A DNA stretch of 64,000 nucleotides, taken from positions 1-64,000 of the forward strand of contig CACWOS010000002.1 of NCBI GenBank assembly GCA_902762565.1, read 5' to 3'. This document shows, piece by piece, positions 17,001 through 25,901 of the stretch. How positions within the stretch are numbered: position 1 is the stretch's first letter; each line of letters opens with the position of its first letter. The translations under genes and the position numbers were made by a program. The notes beneath the pieces are model-generated. The model ran no database searches. It worked only from the letters and a program-made list of their open reading frames with translations, and had not been told where the DNA came from. This DNA is from an uncultured Prevotellaceae bacterium (lineage in GTDB: Bacteria; Bacteroidota; Bacteroidia; Bacteroidales; Bacteroidaceae).

Positions 17001-17762
17001 TCAATCCCTATCGTCAAGAACGCGGAATTTTTCGCGTCTGCGCTGCAGTTCGTCCATTCGAATGTCGCACATCAGTGCCTGAGGCACACCAAGTCGGCAT
17101 TGTGCTAAGGTATGTCCTGTGACGTCTATCACAGCGCTGGCACCGATATAATGGCATTTCTGGTCGTCGCCGACACGGTTTACACCAATCATATAACATT
17201 GGTTCTCAATGGCACGTGCACGCAAAAGCAGTTGCCAGGCCGACTGTCTGGACGAAGGCCAGTTGGCCACACAAATAATGGCATCGTATTCACGTCCGTC
17301 AGCATAGCGGCTCCAACAGGGAAAGCGCAAATCATAGCAGGTTTGCAATAACAAACGGAATCCCATATAATTTACTATGGTATGCTGTTGTCCTGACGTG
17401 TAGAACTGATTCTCGCCGCCATAAGAAAAAAGGTGATGTTTGTCATAGTAGTAGGTCTCTCCTGCCCTGCCGTTCACAAAATAGTGGCGGTTGCGATAGC
17501 TTCCGTCGTCAGCCCTTATAGCCAGGCTACCACTAATGGCGCATTGCCGCATCTGTGCGGTCTGCTGCATCCATCTCAATGCATCATTGTCAGATTCCGG
17601 ACAAGCAATGCCATCAGGTTGGGTGGCAAAACCCGTGCTCCACATTTCAGGCAATACATAGAGGTCGCCATCCGGTGCATCGGCCATGAGTTGTTGGGCG
17701 TGACGTACATTTTCGTCGGACTTAGCCCAGCAAATGTCCGTTTGCAGCATGACAACCTTCAT
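17001..17762 (-). CDS. Nitrilase-family amidohydrolase (omega-amidase-like)
   Basis: 253 residues. The catalytic triad of the carbon-nitrogen hydrolase family is visible: E39 (VLPEMW), K108 (YYDKHHLF) and C142 (LLLQTCYDLRFP). The sequence around it is closest to the omega-amidase branch (YafV/Nit2), which hydrolyses alpha-ketoglutaramate or alpha-ketosuccinamate to keto acid and ammonia, repairing by-products of glutamine transaminases. Cytoplasmic, no signal peptide. It starts 14 nt after the lipoprotein gene upstream and may share its transcript. Family assignment is firm; the exact substrate is inference. Confidence 0.88.
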   Translation of the reverse strand: MKVVMLQTDICWAKSDENVRHAQQLMADAPDGDLYVLPEMWSTGFATQPDGIACPESDNDALRWMQQTAQMRQCAISGSLAIRADDGSYRNRHYFVNGRAGETYYYDKHHLFSYGGENQFYTSGQQHTIVNYMGFRLLLQTCYDLRFPCWSRYADGREYDAIICVANWPSSRQSAWQLLLRARAIENQCYMIGVNRVGDDQKCHYIGASAVIDVTGHTLAQCRLGVPQALMCDIRMDELQRRREKFRVLDDRD

Positions 17763-17775
17763 ACAATCCTATTAT

Positions 17776-18573
17776 TTATTCTGATAATCTGAATTGTATA
17801 TCCCCTTGTTCGCTAATGATATTATCCACCAGATAACAACTGGCGCCATTGGGCAAACATAACGATGCTGTAAAATGGAAACCTTGTGCATCAACCTGTT
17901 TGAAGTTCATGTCGTTCAGAATAGCTTTTTCCAGAAAAGCACTCTTGACCTGCTTTGCATAGTCTTGTTTATGCAGGTCACGTTTGAAAATCTGGTCAGA
18001 GCCCTTAAAGATACTGATGTTCACAATATTATCGTAAAAGACCTCGTCAACACTCAGTCCATCTTCATTCACTGTTTGGTATACAACCTTATAATGTGTA
18101 GGATTGATAGCTATGTAGCAATGGTAACGCTGACCGTCCTTTATGACTACCGTATCGCGCTTCAGCACTTCCGTCAAAGTCTGTATCGTCGTTGGTGCCT
18201 GTTGTGCTTCCACTGTTTCAGGCAGGTCATTTTCATCAACCTTTTCCAACTTAATCAATTCGCCGTTCTGGTTCTTAAACCACAGCAAGTGGTCGGTCTG
18301 CTTTTCAATATAATAGCCGGCATTCGTTCCAATATACAAGGTGTCACCAACAACCTTAAAATATGCAGGCATCGATGTCGAGTCTGCATAATAAACAGTA
18401 TCACCCTTCATTCGGAACAGCAGGTCTTCTGTTTCATGGTCCATCCACGTACCTTGCAACAAAGCCTTAGCCTCACGACTTTCCTTCTGAGGCTTATCGC
18501 TACTGCCGCAACCCCAAAGAGTTCCTGCCAGCACAACAACAATAATTAAAATCTGTAATTTATTCATCTTCAT
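17776..18573 (-). CDS. Lipoprotein, possibly DUF4738 family
   Basis: 265 residues. Signal peptide with lipobox ending TLWGC, lipidated cysteine at 22, then GSSDKPQKES (not acidic, so no clear surface-export signal). Residues about 35-110 form a beta-rich domain with LLQGTWMDHETEDLLFRM, similar to lipocalin-like beta barrels; the second half (about 130-265) reads like the DUF4738 domain of Prevotella lipoproteins. It lies 3 nt downstream of rfbC and so is likely in that transcript. Role unknown; DUF assignment is from memory and uncertain. Confidence 0.7.
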   Translation of the reverse strand: MKMNKLQILIIVVVLAGTLWGCGSSDKPQKESREAKALLQGTWMDHETEDLLFRMKGDTVYYADSTSMPAYFKVVGDTLYIGTNAGYYIEKQTDHLLWFKNQNGELIKLEKVDENDLPETVEAQQAPTTIQTLTEVLKRDTVVIKDGQRYHCYIAINPTHYKVVYQTVNEDGLSVDEVFYDNIVNISIFKGSDQIFKRDLHKQDYAKQVKSAFLEKAILNDMNFKQVDAQGFHFTASLCLPNGASCYLVDNIISEQGDIQFRLSE

Positions 18574-18576
18574 TGA

Positions 18577-19125
18577 TTATTCAAACACCTGAGCATCACG
18601 TAACAGTGGTTGTTTCAAGTCTTTCTCGCTGGTCAGCACGACGCTCGGGTCTATCGGCCATTCGATACCTAACTCCGGGTCATTCCACCGTATGCCAGCC
18701 TCAGCTTGAGGTGCATAAGGGTTGTCAACCTTGTAGGTAAATATCGCCTCTTCCGACAGCACCAGGAAACCGTGAGCGAAACCTCTAGGAATAAAGAACT
18801 GACGCTTGTTCTCGTCGCTCAGTTCCACCATCACGTGCTTGCCAAACGTAGGACTGCTTTTTCGAATATCCACCGCTACATCAAGCACTCTGCCCTTAAT
18901 AACCCTCACAAGCTTAGCCTGCGAGAAGTCACCTTTTTGATAGTGAAGACCACGTAACACACCATACGACGATTTCGATTCATTGTCCTGAATGAACTCC
19001 ACATCGCCTATATGGTCCTTAAACTCATCGCGTTTCCAAGCTTCAAAAAAATAGCCTCTGGCATCGTTAAACACGCGTGGCTCAATCACATACACACCTT
19101 CTATCTCAGTTTCCTTGAATATCAT
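18577..19125 (-). CDS. rfbC: dTDP-4-dehydrorhamnose 3,5-epimerase
   Basis: Epimerises dTDP-4-keto-6-deoxyglucose at C3 and C5 on the way to dTDP-L-rhamnose for surface polysaccharide. 182 residues, full length for this cupin enzyme. Catalytic base H61 in GVLRGLHYQ and the acid Y131 in FTYKVDNPY are present, and RGFAHGFLV (114-122) is the conserved second cupin strand. The other rhamnose genes (rfbA, B, D) are not beside it, which is common in this phylum. Driven by an exact-consensus promoter (19153-19184) that diverges from uvrA. Confidence 0.95.
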   Translation of the reverse strand: MIFKETEIEGVYVIEPRVFNDARGYFFEAWKRDEFKDHIGDVEFIQDNESKSSYGVLRGLHYQKGDFSQAKLVRVIKGRVLDVAVDIRKSSPTFGKHVMVELSDENKRQFFIPRGFAHGFLVLSEEAIFTYKVDNPYAPQAEAGIRWNDPELGIEWPIDPSVVLTSEKDLKQPLLRDAQVFE

Positions 19126-19152
19126 AAAATACCTGTATTATCAATTTTTTTG

Positions 19153-19184
19153 CAAAGATAATATAAAAAACTGAGACGGCCAAA
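19153..19184 (-). promoter_or_regulatory. Promoter of rfbC operon
   Basis: Minus strand: TTTG (complement of 19181-19184), 20-nt spacer, TATCTTTG (complement of 19153-19160). Exact consensus, 28 nt before the rfbC ATG. Confidence 0.85.
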
Positions 19185-19205
19185 GAATACATCATTATTT
19201 TTTAG

Positions 19206-19213
19206 TACCTTTG
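19206..19213 (+). promoter_or_regulatory. -7 box of uvrA
   Basis: TACCTTTG 21 nt before the uvrA ATG. No TTTG at the -33 position; the divergent rfbC promoter overlaps this interval. Confidence 0.65.
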
Positions 19214-19233
19214 CACCATCAATAAATTTAGAG

Positions 19234-22041
19234 ATGAGTGATTATATCGAGATAAAAGGCGCGAGGGTTAACAATCTGAAGAATGTTAGCGTAAAGATTC
19301 CCCGGGATAAACTTGTTGTAATAGCCGGTGTGAGTGGCAGTGGAAAGTCAAGCTTGGCATTCGACACGCTATATGCCGAAGGACAGCGCCGCTACGTAGA
19401 GAGCCTGTCGAGCTATGCGCGTCAGTTCCTGGGACGTATGAACAAGCCCGAATGCGACTTTATTAAAGGTTTGCCACCAGCCATTGCCATCGAACAGAAA
19501 GTAATATCGCGCAATCCACGATCGACTGTAGGTACAACGACAGAAATCTACGAATACCTACGACTGTTGTTTGCCCGCATCGGACGAACCTATTCACCCA
19601 TCAGTGGTCAAGAGGTCAAGAAGCACTCAACGGAGGATATCATAGCTTGTACCCGACAATATCAACCAGGTACACGCTTTGTGGTCATGGCGCCAATCCG
19701 TCCTGTAGAAGGTCGTACACTTGAACGCCAGTTGCAGATGTATGTACAGAACGGTTATGCGCGCATGTCGGTGGGCAACGACATCACGAGAATAGACGAC
19801 TATCTAGAAAATCTAGAACATCTAGAAAATCTAGAACCAAAAGACCTCTATCTCGTCATCGACCGCTTAACAGTTGACGATGCTAAAGATGCCATATCCC
19901 GACTGGTAGACTCTGCCGAAACAGCCTTTTACGAAGGACACGGTGAGCTACGTCTGATGTTCCAACCTTCTGGCATCTGCTATGACTTCTCGATGCACTT
20001 TGAAGCCGATGGTATGACTTTCGAGGAACCTTCCGACCAAATGTTCTCGTTTAACTCACCTGCGGGTGCTTGTCCAGAATGTCAGGGATTTGGTAAAATT
20101 ATCGGCATTGACGAGCATTTGGTAATACCGAATACGACGTTGTCAGTTTACGACGGTTGTGTGGTGTGCTGGCATGGTGAAAAGATGGGCATGTGGAAGG
20201 ACGAGTTCTGCCGACGGGCTGCCCTCGATGATTTCCCAATCTTCGAACCTTATATGTCGTTGACACAACGCCAGAAAGATATGTTATGGCACGGATTGCC
20301 CAGCGACAAGAAGCGTCCCAAGGAAGAACGGGTATCTATTGACGCCTTCTTCGAAATGTTGAGGGAGAACCAGTATAAGATTCAATATCGTGTGATGTTG
20401 GCACGCTATCGTGGTAAAACCACCTGTCCGAAGTGTCACGGCACTCGCCTAAAGCCCGAAGCCGATTACGTTAAGATTGGTGGGCGCTCGATTACTGACC
20501 TCGTACAGATGCCTATTAGTCGGTTGAAGGAATGGTTCGACCTTTTAGAATTGACTGAACAGGAACAACAGATAGGGCGTCGGTTGTTAACGGAAATCAA
20601 CTCACGCCTGCAGTTCTTGCTCAATGTGGGGCTGGGCTACTTAACGCTTAACCGCATGTCGAACTCACTGTCGGGCGGCGAGAGTCAACGTATCAATCTG
20701 ACCACCGCTCTCGGTTCGTCACTGGTGGGCTCTCTATATATCTTGGACGAACCAAGCATTGGCTTACATTCACGTGATACCGACCGACTCATCAAAGTAC
20801 TGAAAGAGTTACGCGACATTGGCAATACGGTAGTCATCGTCGAACACGATGAGGATATTATCCGTGCTGCCGACCACCTCATCGACGTAGGTCCCGATGC
20901 AGGCAGATTAGGAGGCGAAATTGTATATGAAGGATCTGCCACAGTGCCTAATGGTTTCCCATGTGGTAAAAGCTATACTCTCCGCTTCTTAAACCATCAG
21001 GACGAGATACCCGTGCCCCTGTCACGCCGTCCTTGGAATCGTAAGATGACCATCAAGGGCGCTCGAATGAATAATTTGAAAGGCATCGACGTCGATATCC
21101 CACTTAATGTGATGACAGTAGTAACTGGCGTATCGGGCTCTGGTAAGTCCAGTCTTGTTAAAGGTATTCTCTATCCGGCACTCAAACGTCATCTAGGCGA
21201 GGTTTGCGATGCACCAGGGGAATATATGGGACTTGCGGGCGATTATCTGGCTCTGAAACACATAGAGATGGTAGACCAAAATCCTATCGGGAAATCGACG
21301 CGATCCAATCCTGCCACCTACGTGAAAGCTTACGATGCCATTCGCGACCTTTTTGCTGACCAGCCTTTATCGAAACAGATGGGATTTACAAGCCAATATT
21401 TCTCGTTTAATGCCGACGGAGGCCGTTGCGATGAGTGTAAGGGTGCTGGCGTGATTACGGTAGAGATGCAGTTTATGGCTGACTTAGTATTGGAGTGCGA
21501 GGCCTGTCACGGTCACCGCTTCAAGCACGACATCCTAGATGTACGCTACAACGGTAAAAACATTGACGATGTACTGAATATGACAATTACTGAGGCCATT
21601 CTGTTTTTTAGCACCGACAAGAAAGCACAAACAATTGTAAAACGACTGAAAACATTGGAAGACGTTGGTCTCGGTTATATCAAGCTAGGCCAGAATTCAA
21701 GTACGCTGTCGGGCGGTGAGAACCAGCGCGTGAAACTGGCATACTACATCGGACAAGAGAAACAAGAGCCTACGCTATTCATCTTTGATGAGCCTACCAC
21801 AGGACTGCACTTCCATGATATAGAACGCCTGCTACAAGCCTTCAATGCGCTGATAGAACGCGGACATACTATCCTCATCATCGAGCATAATATGGAAATT
21901 ATCAAGATGGCCGACTACATTATCGACATTGGACCAGACGGAGGTGACCGTGGTGGTGAACTCGTAGCATGCGGAACGCCCGAGGAAATCGTGAAGAATG
22001 AGTGTAGCATTACAGGAAAATACCTAAAATCGAAACTTTAA
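19234..22041 (+). CDS. uvrA: Excinuclease ABC subunit A
   Basis: DNA-damage recognition ATPase of nucleotide excision repair, acting with UvrB/UvrC. 935 residues, normal length. Two ABC modules: first Walker A GVSGSGKSS at 32-40, second at about 632-640; two signature motifs LSGGESQR and LSGGENQR; zinc-binding cysteines in CPECQGFG, CPKCHGTR, CDECKGAG and CEACHGHR. An in-frame repeat of four 9-mers (19803-19838) encodes LENLEHLENLE near residues 190-202 in the UvrB-binding/insertion region; this is absent or different in other UvrA proteins I know and looks like local expansion. Bacteroidota often carry a second UvrA elsewhere. Confidence 0.97.
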   Translation: MSDYIEIKGARVNNLKNVSVKIPRDKLVVIAGVSGSGKSSLAFDTLYAEGQRRYVESLSSYARQFLGRMNKPECDFIKGLPPAIAIEQKVISRNPRSTVGTTTEIYEYLRLLFARIGRTYSPISGQEVKKHSTEDIIACTRQYQPGTRFVVMAPIRPVEGRTLERQLQMYVQNGYARMSVGNDITRIDDYLENLEHLENLEPKDLYLVIDRLTVDDAKDAISRLVDSAETAFYEGHGELRLMFQPSGICYDFSMHFEADGMTFEEPSDQMFSFNSPAGACPECQGFGKIIGIDEHLVIPNTTLSVYDGCVVCWHGEKMGMWKDEFCRRAALDDFPIFEPYMSLTQRQKDMLWHGLPSDKKRPKEERVSIDAFFEMLRENQYKIQYRVMLARYRGKTTCPKCHGTRLKPEADYVKIGGRSITDLVQMPISRLKEWFDLLELTEQEQQIGRRLLTEINSRLQFLLNVGLGYLTLNRMSNSLSGGESQRINLTTALGSSLVGSLYILDEPSIGLHSRDTDRLIKVLKELRDIGNTVVIVEHDEDIIRAADHLIDVGPDAGRLGGEIVYEGSATVPNGFPCGKSYTLRFLNHQDEIPVPLSRRPWNRKMTIKGARMNNLKGIDVDIPLNVMTVVTGVSGSGKSSLVKGILYPALKRHLGEVCDAPGEYMGLAGDYLALKHIEMVDQNPIGKSTRSNPATYVKAYDAIRDLFADQPLSKQMGFTSQYFSFNADGGRCDECKGAGVITVEMQFMADLVLECEACHGHRFKHDILDVRYNGKNIDDVLNMTITEAILFFSTDKKAQTIVKRLKTLEDVGLGYIKLGQNSSTLSGGENQRVKLAYYIGQEKQEPTLFIFDEPTTGLHFHDIERLLQAFNALIERGHTILIIEHNMEIIKMADYIIDIGPDGGDRGGELVACGTPEEIVKNECSITGKYLKSKL
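19803..19838 (+). repeat. Four 9-nt tandem repeats inside uvrA
   Basis: TCTAGAAAA, TCTAGAACA, then the same two types again (19803-19811, 19812-19820, 19821-19829, 19830-19838). Being a multiple of three, the repeat keeps the reading frame. Confidence 0.9.
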
Positions 22042-22052
22042 GGCAAAAATAT

Positions 22053-22083
22053 TTTGTGGTTTCGGATTTTTTATGTACCTTTG
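22053..22083 (+). promoter_or_regulatory. Promoter of the tRNA-Thr/tRNA-Gly unit
   Basis: TTTG (22053-22056), 19-nt spacer, TACCTTTG (22076-22083); consensus match 47 nt before tRNA-Thr. Confidence 0.8.
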
Positions 22084-22129
22084 CACTCGCTTTTCAAAAA
22101 AAGAGAAGCAAAGTGATCTGTGAAATGTT

Positions 22130-22202
<73 letters not shown>

Positions 22203-22223
22203 CTCTGATAGATTTTTTCGTTT

Positions 22224-22262
22224 GAGCTAGGTATTCGTGAGAACACCTGGCTCTATTTTTTA
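22224..22262 (+). terminator. Terminator-like hairpin between tRNA-Thr and tRNA-Gly
   Basis: GAGCTAGGT (22224-22232) pairs with ACCTGGCTC (22245-22253; one G-T pair), followed by TATTTTTT. It would separate the two tRNAs unless read-through occurs; no promoter is visible after it and before tRNA-Gly. Confidence 0.6.
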
Positions 22263-22267
22263 AAATT

Positions 22268-22340
22268 GCGGAATTAGCTCAGTTGGTAGAGCATTGGCTT
22301 CCCAAGCCGAGGGTCGCGGGTTCGAGTCCCGTATTCCGCT
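22268..22340 (+). tRNA. tRNA-Gly (anticodon CCC)
   Basis: 73 nt. Acceptor stem GCGGAAT/ATTCCGC, D-arm AGCTCAGTTGGTAGAGC, anticodon loop TTCCCAA giving CCC (reads GGG), T-arm CGCGGGTTCGAGTCCCG. CCA is not encoded. Confidence 0.95.
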
Positions 22341-22394
22341 CAAAATTCCCCAACAAACACAATAAAAATACCTCGAGAAGCGTTATTAGTAACG

Positions 22395-24827
22395 ATGACG
22401 TTTAGAAAAATTATATCATTATTGTTACTGTTGACTGCCATTCAGGTGTCAGCCCAGCAGTTTACTCTCAGCGGTCGTATCGTTGACGAAAACGGCAAGG
22501 CAATAGAGTTGGCTACGGTGTCATGTTTGGAACAGGGTGCCGTAACAATGGCCAACCTGCAGGGTGATTACTCGCTGAAACTGCAATCGGCCGACTCGGT
22601 AGTGGTAAAGTTCTCGATGGTAGGATACCAGACGCGTCAGCGCGTGCTTCGCAAGCCTAAAGGCAACCAGCGACTGGTAGTTACACTCTACCCCATGAAG
22701 GCTCTAGACGAATTGGTGGTAACTGAACGTCGCAGACAAGTGACAGCAACGGAGCAACTGGATACCAAGAACTTGCGGCAGATACCCTCGACAACAGGTA
22801 ATGCCGTTGAGGAACTCGTACAACAGCAGGCGGGTGTATCGACTCACAACGAATTGTCTTCGCAATATAATGTTCGTGGTGGTTCATTCGACGAGAACTC
22901 TGTATATATAAATAATGTAGAAGTATATCGCCCGTTACTCATCCGTAGCGGACAACAAGAAGGTCTATCCATTATCAATTCGGATATGGTAGAGAAAATT
23001 GGATTCTCTAGTGGTGGCTTTGAGGCTAAATACGGCGACAAGATGTCGTCTGCCCTCGATATTCAATACCGAAAGCCCCCCCATCTGGAGGCTAACTTGC
23101 AGGCATCACTCTTAGGTGGTAGTGCTTATATTGGCTATGCCAGCAAGAAGAAGTTGGCCGCTAATGGACAACAACCTACAGCCATATTCACCATGAGTCA
23201 CGGCATTCGCTATAAAACTAATCGTTACTTGCTAGGTTCGCTTGAGACCAAAGGTGAATACCGTCCAAACTTCCTTGACTATCAGACGTACATTACATGG
23301 CAGCCCAACGAGCGCTGGAGTATGAACATGATTGGTAACATATCAGAGAACCACTACAACTTCAAGCCCACTGACCGAGAGACATCGTTTGGCACGATGC
23401 AGAACGTGAAGAACTTTAAGGTCTACTTTGACGGACAGGAGCGTGATGTATTTCGTACACTATTTGGCACCATATCCATTACCCGTCACTTGAAGCCCAC
23501 TACCAGCATCAAGCTGTTAGCATCAGCCTTCCACACCAAGGAACAGGAGACCTTCGATATCATGGGACAGTATTGGCTCGACGACACACAGACTCAGGAA
23601 CAGCTGGGCGTAGGCAGTTATATGGAGCACGCCCGCAACTATCTGACTGCCGACGTACAAAGCGTAAAACTGATGACGAACCACAGGGCTGGTCATCACG
23701 ACGTAGAGGCAGGCGCCACCTTTAAATGGGAACGTATCAAAGAGAACTCGCGTGAATACGAGATGCGCGACTCAAGTGGCTATAACATCCCCCACTCGGC
23801 TAATCGTTTGGATCTGATTTACTCACTGGTATCACAAAATGAACTGAAGTCAAAGCGCATCGAGGCATACATCCAAGACACCTACCGATTCCAGCTGGGC
23901 AAGCATACTGATGAACAAGGACATGAACGTGCTTGGCACATGACTCTAAACTACGGTGTACGCCTGTCAAACTGGAGCTACAACCGCGAAACGGTGGTGT
24001 CGCCACGAGTCTCGTTGGCTGCCATCCCTTCGTGGAATGAGAATCTGACGCTACGCCTGAGCACAGGTCTGTACTATCAGACGCCATTTTACAAGGAACT
24101 GCGCGACACGTCGACCGTGAGCGGTCAGACTGTCGTCACGCTGAACCAGAAAATACGCAGCCAACGCTCCCTACACGTCGTGGGTGCCTTGGATTATCGC
24201 TTCAACATGGCCGAGCGTCCCTTCCGGTTTACTGCCGAAGCCTACTATAAAGCAATGGATAACCTAGTACCTTATAACGTGCAGAATATGAAGGTAATAT
24301 ATTATGGCAAGAACTGTGCAAGTGGGTATGCTGCAGGGCTCGATTTAAAGCTGTATGGTGAGTTCGTGCCTGGCACCGACTCATGGCTCACCTTCTCGCT
24401 GATGTCCACACGTCAGCGCATCAACGGCCAAAATGTCCCAATGCCTACCGACCAACGCTGGGGCATCAATTTCCACTTTACCGACTACTTTCCAGGCACC
24501 GAACGATGGAAGATGACACTTAAACTAGCCTATGCCGACGGACTGCCTTTTGGCGCTCCACACCGCGGACTAGAGTATCAGCAATTCCGTGCCCCTGCCT
24601 ACAAGCGTGCCGACATTGGCATGAGCTATCTATTAGTAGGCGAACCCAAGCAACAGCCCACTTTCCGGCACCCTCGTGTATGGTTGGGGATTGACGGACT
24701 AAACATCTTTGGCATATCGAATGTCAATTCATATTATTGGGTAACCGATGTTACCAACCACCAGTATGCCGTTCCAAATTATCTGACAGGACGACAAATC
24801 AATGGCAAGGTCATCGTAGAATTCTAA
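22395..24827 (+). CDS. TonB-dependent outer-membrane receptor
   Basis: 810 residues. Signal peptide 1-20 (cleavage after VSA), then a carboxypeptidase-like regulatory beta domain (about 22-100: LSGRIVDENGKAIELATV, GDYSLKL, VVKFSMVGYQ), then a plug domain with VEELVQQQAGV (138-148) and YNVRGGSFDENSVYINN (158-174), then a 22-strand-type barrel with many aromatic strands. It imports an unknown ligand using TonB energy. There is no SusD-like partner next to it, so a polysaccharide-utilisation role is not supported; metal, cofactor or peptide uptake is possible. It starts 54 nt after tRNA-Gly with no visible own promoter. The next gene begins 7 nt downstream. Confidence 0.9.
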   Translation: MTFRKIISLLLLLTAIQVSAQQFTLSGRIVDENGKAIELATVSCLEQGAVTMANLQGDYSLKLQSADSVVVKFSMVGYQTRQRVLRKPKGNQRLVVTLYPMKALDELVVTERRRQVTATEQLDTKNLRQIPSTTGNAVEELVQQQAGVSTHNELSSQYNVRGGSFDENSVYINNVEVYRPLLIRSGQQEGLSIINSDMVEKIGFSSGGFEAKYGDKMSSALDIQYRKPPHLEANLQASLLGGSAYIGYASKKKLAANGQQPTAIFTMSHGIRYKTNRYLLGSLETKGEYRPNFLDYQTYITWQPNERWSMNMIGNISENHYNFKPTDRETSFGTMQNVKNFKVYFDGQERDVFRTLFGTISITRHLKPTTSIKLLASAFHTKEQETFDIMGQYWLDDTQTQEQLGVGSYMEHARNYLTADVQSVKLMTNHRAGHHDVEAGATFKWERIKENSREYEMRDSSGYNIPHSANRLDLIYSLVSQNELKSKRIEAYIQDTYRFQLGKHTDEQGHERAWHMTLNYGVRLSNWSYNRETVVSPRVSLAAIPSWNENLTLRLSTGLYYQTPFYKELRDTSTVSGQTVVTLNQKIRSQRSLHVVGALDYRFNMAERPFRFTAEAYYKAMDNLVPYNVQNMKVIYYGKNCASGYAAGLDLKLYGEFVPGTDSWLTFSLMSTRQRINGQNVPMPTDQRWGINFHFTDYFPGTERWKMTLKLAYADGLPFGAPHRGLEYQQFRAPAYKRADIGMSYLLVGEPKQQPTFRHPRVWLGIDGLNIFGISNVNSYYWVTDVTNHQYAVPNYLTGRQINGKVIVEF

Positions 24828-24834
24828 AAAACAC

Positions 24835-25455
24835 ATGAAGAAACTTTTTACGCTATTTTTTTGTATGATGGGAGCCCTCGTAACAATGAGCGCCCAAGGC
24901 AAGTTGACTCCTAACGAGCAGCAGGCACGACGTTTATTCAATGAGGCCTACAATATGGTATATGATCCAAAAGGCTCACAACTCACCTATTCAGTCAATA
25001 TTATCGGTATATATAAGACAAAAGGCACTATCTGGACAATGGGTAAGATGAGTAAGTTTGCCGATGAGAAATACATTGCATGGAACGACAACGTAACTTA
25101 CTATCGTTTTGAACGCAAAAAGAATACGGTGACTATCTATGATGCCCACGATGATGAACGCGACAAATACGCTACAAAATTCAAATTCTATCCTGAAAAC
25201 TACCGTTACAGTATCAAAGACGACAAAAAAGGCTATCTCATCACTTTGAAACTGAAAGACGGGGCAAAAGGCATTAAAGAAATACGCGCTTTACTTGACA
25301 AACGCACCCATTACCCTATAAGCGTACGCATCAAGTTTGGCATCTTCCATGTCACCATAAAAATCAGTAATTTTAAGACTGGTAGCATTTCCGAAGAAAT
25401 CTTCAAATTCCCTCGAGAGAAATACAAAGACTGCATTTTCATCGACAAACGCTAG
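24835..25455 (+). CDS. LolA-like exported protein
   Basis: 206 residues with signal peptide (about 1-20, ending SAQ). The body is an incomplete beta-barrel type sequence: QQARRLFNEAYNMVYDPKGSQLTYSVNIIG, then repeated strands with KGTIWTMGKMSKF and TVTIYDA, resembling the LolA/LolB-type lipid or lipoprotein carriers of Bacteroidota. It lies 7 nt after the TonB-dependent receptor gene and is probably co-transcribed, so it may serve assembly or function of the outer membrane. Fold assignment is by pattern, not proven. Confidence 0.65.
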   Translation: MKKLFTLFFCMMGALVTMSAQGKLTPNEQQARRLFNEAYNMVYDPKGSQLTYSVNIIGIYKTKGTIWTMGKMSKFADEKYIAWNDNVTYYRFERKKNTVTIYDAHDDERDKYATKFKFYPENYRYSIKDDKKGYLITLKLKDGAKGIKEIRALLDKRTHYPISVRIKFGIFHVTIKISNFKTGSISEEIFKFPREKYKDCIFIDKR

Positions 25456-25553
25456 AAATTAACAAAAAGATACATAAAATTAGTCCTTTCTTAAAGTAAA
25501 ACAAGCATTGTGCTCCCACACAGCATTTTTTTTCAGAAAAAGTTGCTCAAATG

Positions 25554-25585
25554 TTTGCACAGAACGAAAAAAAGTTGTACCTTTG
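25554..25585 (+). promoter_or_regulatory. Promoter of candidate small RNA
   Basis: TTTG (25554-25557), 20-nt spacer, TACCTTTG (25578-25585); exact consensus. The next terminator is about 100 nt downstream and the next gene start more than 300 nt. Confidence 0.8.
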
Positions 25586-25590
25586 CCAAT

Positions 25591-25687
25591 GTTATCCTGA
25601 AAACAATCTTTTTACCTTAAAAAGGACTAATACCTATTGAAGATATAGAGTGGTTGCCTGTGAGGGTCACCACTTTATTATTTTTTG
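25591..25687 (+). ncRNA. Candidate small RNA, about 97 nt
   Basis: Bounded by an exact-consensus promoter and an intrinsic terminator with no credible reading frame between. It contains a hairpin CTTTTT-ACCTT-AAAAAG (about 25608-25624), a linker with AAAGGACTAAT (25621-25631), and the terminal hairpin AGTGGT/ACCACT. AAAGGACTAAT is complementary to ATTAGTCCTTT at 25479-25489, in the 3' flank of the LolA-like gene, which offers a possible pairing site. Function unknown. Confidence 0.6.
25649..25686 (+). terminator. Terminator of candidate small RNA
   Basis: AGTGGT (25649-25654) pairs with ACCACT (25669-25674), followed by TTATTATTTTTT. Confidence 0.75.
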
Positions 25688-25803
25688 TTTAATGCTGTAA
25701 AAATATAGTTTGAAGTATATGATTATGCAATCCTTAATTGTTAATCTTTTATAATTCATGTCATAAATATCAAATAATAAACTTCTACCTTCAAAAAAAT
25801 TCG

Positions 25804-25811
25804 TACCTTTG
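25804..25811 (+). promoter_or_regulatory. -7 box of rplU-rpmA
   Basis: TACCTTTG about 90 nt before rplU; no clear -33 TTTG. The leader 25812-25901 is less AT-rich than its surroundings and may be a ribosomal-protein leader, but I could not establish a specific fold. Confidence 0.6.
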
Positions 25812-25901
25812 CGCCCGATTTAGTCCGTGGTGGCTCAAGAAAGTCGCAGCACGAGGTTGCGCGCCATGCGGAAAAACCCGTTAAACAATTAATAATAAAC
25901 A

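Larger units (their letters stand above)
25456..25901. other. Intergenic region with small-RNA unit and rplU leader
   Basis: 446 bp. It contains an 11-nt word ATTAGTCCTTT (25479-25489) complementary to 25621-25631, a consensus promoter (25554-25585), a short transcript unit ending at a terminator (25649-25686), an AT-rich stretch, and the -7 box for rplU (25804-25811) followed by a ~90-nt GC-richer leader. No protein-coding gene is seen. Confidence 0.7.
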
